NCBI GenBank assembly: GCA_029204225.1
Contig: CM055109.1
Location: 1,190,673-1,254,672 of the forward strand
From: Diphasiastrum complanatum
Taxonomy: Eukaryota; Streptophyta; Lycopodiopsida; Lycopodiales; Lycopodiaceae
Direction: 5' to 3'
Length of the DNA stretch: 64,000 nucleotides
This document shows positions 21,801 to 30,800 of the stretch, piece by piece (the stretch's first letter is position 1; each line of letters opens with the position of its first letter). The position numbers and the translations under genes were made by a program. The notes below the pieces were generated by a model, which saw only the letters and a program-made list of their open reading frames with translations, searched no databases and had not been told where the DNA came from.

Positions 21801-24800
21801 TGGTAAGGCCCATAGTAGTGTGGTGCAAGCTTTTCAATAGAAGCGTGGCACTTAACACAATGATGTCGTGCAAAGCAAAGCCGAAGATAAACCATATCAC
21901 CAAGCTAAAACTGAACATGGCGGTGACGACGGTCTACAGAAGTCTGGTAACGTTGCTGAACATGTTGTAAATGTGTACTAGCTCGGCTAATAAGCTCGTG
22001 GACACCTGATAAAAATGAAGCAAAAAAACATGTGTATAATTTGGAGGAAGAGGAACTCCTGGTAAAGAAGGAGCACAACCATAGGCTAGTAAAAATGGGG
22101 ATACGCCAGTGCTGACACTGACAGAGCTATTGTTAGAAGTAATAAATAATAATGTTAGTTTCCCAAAGGTTACTTTGACCCAAAAGGTCGAGACTTGTGT
22201 AACCATGGGTTAGGTTTATTCTTTAGACCATGTTAAGTCAATTTTAGTTGAGTTGGACCCAATTTTGGTCCAGTAGTAATTCGTGGGTCCAAGTAAAGTC
22301 TAATTATGTTAAGGGACCCTATCTTGACTTTTGGGGGTGCCCTATAATTAGTAGTGGGTCTTGGAAGGTTCTAGAACTTAGGGTTTGGAAGAGTCTAGGC
22401 CCTTGGAAGGCCTATTTATATGTACCCAGTGTTCATTTGTAATTCATTCCCTTTCAAGCATTGCTACTACTTTCTCTCTCCTTGAGGGCGCCTAACCCTC
22501 TCCCTCTTCTTCTTCTTCTTCCTCTTTTTCTTCTTCTTGTATATGGAGATTGAATGTTAGAAGGATCTTGGCACTTTGATTTCCTACATGATATCAGAGC
22601 CATGGATCTTCTATGCTTCATTTAGGGCGCCCTACCAAAAGAGATCGTCTTCACTTAGGGATCACAAAAATTCAGCACCTTTGCTGATTTTTTGGAGTGA
22701 AGATCCGTTTTTTGACTCTTTTCCGTTTTGCGGGAGGGCGCCACACATCAAAGAAGATAACAGGATTTTGGGCGCCCAAAAATCAGGTTGTTGTTTGCTG
22801 ATTTTTCAGGTTGCAGGAAGGCGCCATCAATTATCTTCTTCGGGGCTTCTTTCAAGTCGCCCACATCCGTGTAGGTTTATCCTACTTTTGTTGGTCCGCT
22901 GCTGCCCTATTTTTCATATTTGCTCCTTTGCAGGAGGGCACCCATCTACAAGCAATTTCTATTCTTCTGATTTGGCTGAAAAATCAGCAACCTTGCTGAT
23001 TTTCCAAAGTGAAGATCCGCTTCTTTTTGCTTGTTTCCAGGTGTGGAAGGAGGCGCTAATTTTTTTGTGATGATCCGATCACATTCCGAGGCTGAAAATT
23101 GGATAGCATATTACCATTTGTAGGGTGTTGCAACAGCCCTATCCGTGTGTGTATTGTTCACACTTTTTGGCAAGAAAGAAGGGTTCCGAAAAAAGCTTTG
23201 TTGGAGGCTAACCTGATTCTTTGCTTGCTGGTTTTTGAGTTTGTAATGCAATTTCAGGCTGAAATTTTCAGCACACAAGGCTTGTAGGAGGCGAGTTCCT
23301 ACATCCATCTAATGTGTGGTTTCGACACATTCCGGTGCTGATTTGTCAGATTTGATACTTAGGGCACATTTAGGGTTTGAAAAAGTTTATCTTCTTGGCT
23401 AGTTCTTATGGCAAGAGATTTGGGAGCGATTCGTACTTGTTCAGGTGAAGATATGTTGGATGGCACCAACTATTCTTCATGGAGTTGCAAGCTGAGGTTT
23501 TGCATCGACGTGATGATCAAGAATTTATCGGTAACAAGATCTATCTTATATCATTTGAGATTTTGCAAGACCTCTAAAAGTGCTTGGGAAACACTTTTAA
23601 AGATGTACTGAATAAAGGATTCATCATCATGCTTTCTCCTCTCTACTTCATCCTCTTTGAAGGTAGAAGAGCAAAGTCATGCGAAGTTTGATCATTGTCT
23701 TTCTACAAGTACAAGTTTGCATCGGAATGTTGGTATGGTAAAGCATTCTTCTTCTCTTGAGCCATTTGTTGCAAATGATGGATGCATTAGTGAAGAACTT
23801 TATGAGCAAGCTTCTCAAGATAATGTTTTGGAAAAGGCTGAAATCAAGCATTCTTTGAAGCCATTTTGTACTAATGGAGGAGGGGAAAAAATCATGTCAA
23901 TTAGTACATTGGTTCAAAGTGGCGTGTTGTTGGATTTTTTGAGTGTTCAAAGTGGCAAGCTGTTGGTTTTTTTCTTGAAGATGGTGGACACCAGATTCAG
24001 CCATGGTTTATTGATCATTTTCAGTCTATGTTACATCGTGAGCATCCTATTATGCATCGGGAACGGCTTGCGGAAGGTTTTTGGACAGCAAGGTCCACAT
24101 TTGGAACACTTTGGAGAGCAAAGTGTTGGTGATTTTGTGGCTGTTGGACAGCCTGCTACAGCCTCTTGTTGGTTGTCCGAGTCTTTGCAGGATAGCAAAG
24201 CATCTTTTTACCTTGGAGGAAACACACATGCCTCACAAAAATCAGTACCTTATGCTGATTTTCATGTTTTGAAGCTTACTTCTTATGATGACGGTGTTGT
24301 CTTACCTAGTGTTGGTGAGCAGATCATTGATAGTAAGATTCGGGAGGATGTGATGGTAAAAGAGTATCATACTCTTCTTTATGTTTCTTGTGGTAAGAAG
24401 ACTTATGGAATCATGTGGGAACCAATGATGGATTGCAAATCCATATTTCGGCTTGTGGCTGGTTTATTGGTTACCTACTTTGGATGGAGCATGCTTGGCT
24501 TCACTCTTCGACTTGATGCTACTGCACTTCGTATTCTACATCTCTTCTACATCGGGCATGATTGGGGCTGAGATTTTGGCTACTTCGACTACTTCAAGCT
24601 GAAGTTTTTTTTGGCGCATTAAGCTTGGATAGCAAGCTACATCTGTTCTTTTTCGGCTACATGGAGTTTTGGGCAGCATGCAACACTTTGCATTTTTGTT
24701 GCAATTTTTCATACTTCATGTCATGTTATGTTTTTAACATTATCATTTAAGGAGGGTGTTAGAAGTAATAAATGATAATGTTAGTTTCCCATAGGTTACT

Positions 24801-27800
24801 TTGACCCAAAAGGTCAAGACTTGTGTAACCATGGGTTAGGTTTATTATTTAGACCATGTTAAGTCAGTTTTAGTTGAGTTGGACCCAATTTTGGTCCAGT
24901 AGTAATTCGTGGGTCCAAGTAGAGTCTAATTATGTTAAGGGACCCTATCTTGACTTTTGAGGGTGCCCTATAATTAGTAGTGGGTCTTGGAAGGTTCTAG
25001 AACTTAGGGTTTGGAAGAGTCTAGGCCCTTGGAAGGCCTATTATATGTACCCAGTGTTCATTTGTAATTCATTCCCTTTCAAGCATTGCTACTACTTTCT
25101 CTCTCCTTGAGGGCGCCTAACCCTCTCCCTCTTCTTCTTCTTCTTCCTCTTTTTCTTCTTCTTGTATATGGAGATTGAATGTTAGAAGGATCTTGGCACT
25201 TTGATTTCCTACAGCTATTATGGCTATACTCTGCTAAACATAAATGCTGATCCCAATCCTTCCCTGAAGGAGTAACAAAGTGTCGTAGATAATTCTCAAA
25301 GACCCAATTAAGAACCCCAAATTGTCCATCGGCTGTACAATGATAAGCAATACCCATAAAGAGCTGAACATCTAGAATACGCATAAGCTTTGTCCAGAAT
25401 AGAGAAGTAAACTTACTATCCCAATCAGATAGTATAGAACGTGGAGACCTATGTAATTGAAAGATCTCTGATAAAAATAAGCGTGCACACTGCTCTACTG
25501 TGATAGTGTTGCAGACCGGGATGAAATGTGCCGGTTTCAAAAATCAACACTGGGTACGAGGTAGGGCAATGATAAAGTAACTAGAAATGCTTGTCCACTG
25601 GCGATGTGCCAACTCTGGAACAACTCAGCGGACTTGGCACAAGAGTACTTATTACGAGCACAAAAGGTACATCGACAGATAAGAAGTGCGAGCTCAAACT
25701 TCATGGATGGCCAATAGAAATGGGCATTAGACAACCACTTAGAACGAACATCAAAACTTGGAATACAAAGGGAACCATAATAATAAAGACGATGATCAAC
25801 AATGGAGTACACCTTATGAGGACAAGAAGAAAGAAGCAAAGCAATACTATAACCATCACGAAAATCAAGACAAGAAAGATAAGCAAAAGGCAAAACATCA
25901 AACCATGGGAAAATGGTAGCAACAAGGATATGTAACAAAGCGGGAAGATGGGATAAAGCATCAACAACGGTGTTCGACCGACCAGGCCGATATAAGATAT
26001 CAAAATGAAAAGACTTTCAAAACTATAATCAACGATACGGAGGGTGGTCCCGCTGTGTAAAAAGATAACGGATGGACTGATGATCAATAATAATGTCAAA
26101 AGAAACACAATAAAGATAATGATGCCCCTTTTTAAGAGCAGAAATAATAACTAGGAGCTCTTTCTCATCAACAAAGTATCTTTGCTCATAAGAGCAAAGA
26201 TGTCGCGACTCATAAGCCATCACACTGGGACTGACGAAGTAAGGCGCCTAAACCAACAAAACTAGCATCAGTCTCAACAATGAACTTCTGATCAAACTGA
26301 GGTAAACACGTGACAGAAGCAGAAAAAGGTTTCTTCAAAAGCGCATGAAGAAGTGCGGCCACAGTGCCAAAATGTGGAACAGGATGAGGAAGGTGAGTAG
26401 CTAAACCCAAAAACATACGGACATGATGAACATCAGTAGGCATAGGCCAATCCTGAATAACCTGGACCTTATGAGGATCAAGACGAATACGACCATCACA
26501 AATAAGAAAACCTAAAAACTCTATCTCTGGAACAACAAAAGAACACTTAGACCTTTTCGCAAACAGTTGATGAGTAACAAGTACAATCCGATCGTCAGAA
26601 ATCACATCTCACTCCAATAATCGGAAGTTATGATCGCATCATGATAATGATCTATATGGATTCACTTATGAACATGGATCAAATGAGCGTCATAACAATG
26701 ATGAAAAGTTCAAACACCAATACAACAACAAGCTTTTTGTTGACAAAATTGGTATTCACACTACTTCCCTTTCACTATATGGGATTTAATGAATCCGAAT
26801 GAGGAATACATTGCTCCACCAAATGCATTGGAGCTACAAAATGAATCAGCACCCCTCATTATGGAGCAATGTACAAGGTAGCAGCACTGTAGAGACAAAG
26901 AAAGATGCATCAGGAATTGTATAGCCTATCCATTCAAGAAAGATACTAAGGAAGAAGACTATCAAATCGCTTGTTGCTTGTATTTTGTCAACCCATGCAA
27001 AACTATGATATTGTGGAAGTATCGAATGATATCGGATTAGTAGAGCTCAGGTTATAACAGAAGCTCTGATATCATGTCGAAAATGCGTGGGATAGCAACG
27101 GAAGTTTAACAACGGACGGTTGCGGATCGGAAGTGCGTCAGTTACCACCAATAATCAAGACGAATAATCAGTAACAATGCGCAAATGAACAAGATAGTTG
27201 TGTGGACAAATGCACTCTTAATCAGAAAAATGGAGTAACATGAGCGTGAAACTGAGCGCTAATCTGTGAGGCGCAAAAAAAATTGCAGAGCTTCAGAGGC
27301 TTGATCGTTGCTAACTTGATTGTCAAGGTTAATCAACATAATTACTGACCGAAAGATACAGACTTTATTTACATGTCTTACAGTTCAGTGATCAGTACTT
27401 TGGATCTACATAATTAATTAGAGCCGCCTTGTAGTAGGTAGCCATTTTTGTAAGTAGTAAAATCTATGTACAAGTAGGTGGACTGTCAGTGTTGTCCTTG
27501 AAGTTGTCTGACAGTCCATGGATCGACTTTTCCCTGATGAGGGAGTCGAGTAAGTCGAGTTAGTTGAGAGTTGATGAAGTGTCGACGAAGTCGGGTAAGT
27601 CGACGAAGTCGAGAAAGTCGATGAAGTTGAGTTGTCGATGGAGTTGGAGTCGTTTGTCGAGTAAGTCGGGTAAGTCGACGAAGTCGAGTTGTCAATGGAG
27701 TTGGAGTCGTTTGTCGAGTAAGTCGGGTAAGTCGACGAAGTCGGTTGATGGAGTCATTTGTCGAGTAAGTCGGGTAAGTCGATGATGTCAAGTAAGTCGA

Positions 27801-30800
27801 TGGAGTTGATGTTGAAGTTGAAGTCGATGGAGTCGGACTTCGACAGAATTTAAGCAGGTCGAGGAGTCGGAGGACGAGGAGGCGAAGGGGCAATGGAGAG
27901 AGCTGGAACAGAAGGGGCCGGTGTAGGGGTGAACGTAGCGGGAAAAGATGAAGCAGAAGGACGGGGTCGGGAGAAGCGAGAAGGAAGGGTGTCAGAGTAC
28001 TTATGCTGTAAAGTACTGGCAAGAGACATCGCCTCAACAAGTGTGGTAGGACGGAAGGAAGAAACATCATAACGTAAAGCACCACGAAGCCTAGCAATGT
28101 AACGAGAAATAAGCTCAGTGGGCTGTAGATCTGTGAAAAGATAAGAAAGCTCCATAAACTGATCTGTATAAGAAGCAAGATCACTGGTCTGAGTGTTGTA
28201 TCACGTTGGCGGTCAAGCCACTGAGGATCAATCATAGCATGGCGGAGGTCACGGCGAAAAGTATGCCATACATGGAGCCCTTCCCGATCAGGATCAACTC
28301 TATAAACTCGCCACCACGTGGCGGCACGTCCATCTAAATGTAAAGCAGCCAACTGGATCTTCTGAGGATCAGTCTTGGGGTAAATCTGAAAATATGTGTC
28401 AAGCTTAGCAAACCAATTCTCTAATAAGTTCCCGTCGGAGGAACCGGAATAGGTAGCAAGCTGTACCCTATCACGAAAGTCTCGAGCAAAGTGTGGCTCA
28501 GGAAGGGGCGGACGAGGAAAGAAACCAGGAGGTGGGTTAGATGGAATGAACGGTCCACTACCAGGCTGACTAGCAGAAGAAGATGGAAATCCAAATGGAG
28601 GGGGAGTCCCAAATGTAGGAAAAACAAGAGCTTTACCAGGACCATGAGGCTGTAAAGAATCAATCTGTGACTACATAGTAGCAAAGCCGGTCATAACTGA
28701 ATCGAAGCAAAGAACGAGGCCAGAAAGGGTCTCATCCATGCGACGAAACTGATCGGATAAGGTTTCCTGAGTAGTCTCACTCGGGGTAGGTGAATGTGCC
28801 ATAATGACAGTGGAAGGAATAGACGAAAACTTGAGGGAGCGGACTCTTGTCGTCACCCCAAATTAGCCTATTACAACCAATATTATCACAACTGAAAAAA
28901 ACAGACAGCAATGAACAATGGAGAAGCTGTAAAAATGCACTGGACAGCCAGGGATACAATGTGAATTTGAAAGAGTAAACGGAGTCAGAATTCCTGAAAA
29001 TGTGGTGGAGAATGAGCGCGCGACAGCCTTTTGATAAGCTGTAAAAGATGGCTGGAATTGGAGAAAAAAAAAAGGCAAAAGTGACAAGTTGGGAGTACTG
29101 AGGCAGCGATTTACAGGTTGAAGAATTTTAGCTGTTTGGAATAGCAAATGATGTCGGAATTGGGTAGTTTTTGGATGAGGATGGGCGCTGGACAGTCAGG
29201 GAACTAACTGTGGAAGATGGCTGCAAACTGGAAAAATATCAGACGAAAGTGATAGGTCGGAAGGCAGGGACAGCGATGGAAAGGAAGAGGAGGAGCGCTG
29301 GGCAGCAAAGAAAAGAGGGGACAAAACAGGGGGAATGTTGGGCAGGAAGGAGTGGAAGGAGCAGCGATGGAACGTCAAAACGGTAATGGAGCTGTAGGAA
29401 CAGCGATGGAGGAGCAAGGCAAGACAGCAAAGAAAAAATTCCAGATTGTGCTCAGAAAAGTGCTCTGATACCAAGTTACGAATAAAGCCACAGCTGATCT
29501 AGAATTAAGCTATGAAAGCATCACATAAGCAAGACTTAACCCTAGAAAGCAGGAAAGAGAGAGATTAAGGAGGCTAAAGAGAGAGATCAATATCATCAGC
29601 TGAATGACAAATGACACAGTTTCCCTACTTATAGCCAAGAGGAAGCCCTAAAAGGAAGCTTCCAGTGGCTAGGGCCCAACTGGGAGGGATAATAGTGCGC
29701 CCTCCAAGAAGGCCCCCACTCTCCAGTAACATGTCCAACTGGCCTAATAATGAATAATAAGGCCAAAGGCCAACCATATAGTCTGAATGTCACTAATGAA
29801 TAAAAAAGGGCCCAAGGCCTGCTTATGCATAAAGTAAAGTAACTGTAAATGTAAATGGACGCGGCGAATGTAATGAGCCGAGTCCATAACTTACATCCTG
29901 CTCACCACGAAGGGAATGTGTCACACCATCAAATTGGAGCTCATACACATGAGTATCCCATGCTATGTGTGGCTTCCACATCGCATGCCAACCTAGCACC
30001 TTATGAAACGGCACAAGTCGTGTTATCTCAAAATCGAACTCTTCTATGTAACTTTGTACAATTAGTGGAATGCCCACAACTCTCTTATCCCAAATCTCTG
30101 TACCCTTTCCTCTATTATTTTTATCCATACGCACCCAGTTTTGCATCAAAATTTGCCGGAATGCCTCCCATGTGGTTGGAACTAGGTCATCTTTTTCCAC
30201 CTCCCTCCACCACCTTTGTGCTAACTCTTGAAACCATGTGGCTTCAGCAATCATCTCAATCTCATCATGAATGCCACACTGAATGCTTTCTCCCACTTCT
30301 ATAACCAATTTTCCACAACATCAGTATCCCTCATGCGAGTGTGTACCGTGATTTGATTCATTGGCATGCCACACTCTGCCCACTTCTCTCTCCTCAGAAT
30401 ACACACATAACAAGGATCCACTGATGCCAAATGTTGCACACAAGCTCATAAAACTCTAATTGATCTTCTAGCACGTTGACCACTTTTGTGGGGGTGCAAC
30501 CACTTTTGTGGGGGTGCAACATAGTTTTGATTTATTAGCACCACAAATAACTATGTACAACAATACAAGTACAACATGATTTACAACAATAACGGGGGAT
30601 ACAAAATAAGACATTATGATGGAAGCCACGTGGGAATACATGGATGTTAGTACTAATACACCTTACTTATAGAAGCAAGTCCATACACTTTCTGCCACAC
30701 TTTGGGATGCTTCAAGTCCCACTATGCATATTGATATTTAACCACCTGATATGGCTATAACATTAGGCACCTCTTCTTACTTATTGAAGACAGTTATGAA

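Larger units (their letters stand above)
22131..25213 (+). mobile_element. Complete non-autonomous LTR retroelement, 3,083 bp, with target duplication GCTAT
   Basis: Two LTRs (22131-22588 and 24757-25213) flank a 2.17 kb interior. They differ by about seven substitutions and one 1-bp indel, so the insertion is young compared with its neighbours. GCTAT at 22126-22130 and 25214-25218 is the target-site duplication. A primer-binding site follows the left LTR and a purine tract precedes the right one. The interior has a short copia gag remnant and a 304-codon open frame but no protease, integrase or RT, so it must use enzymes from another element. It split the integrase of a minus-strand Ty3 element inside intron 1 of MMS19. 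Confidence 0.93.

Noticed and set aside
21934-22206. Separate 90-codon gene
   Set aside because: It is the Ty3 integrase C-terminal part plus the first bases of the nested LTR. The interrupted halves join across GCTAT.
22576-23070. 164-codon frame as a protein gene
   Set aside because: It begins in the LTR/primer-binding site and spans a leader with short repeated phrases. Composition varies with the repeats and no family signature is seen.
27486-28352. 288-codon minus-strand open frame as a gene
   Set aside because: It overlaps the true gag in another frame, and its second half is only the 57-bp minisatellite read through (L/R/T-rich repeats).
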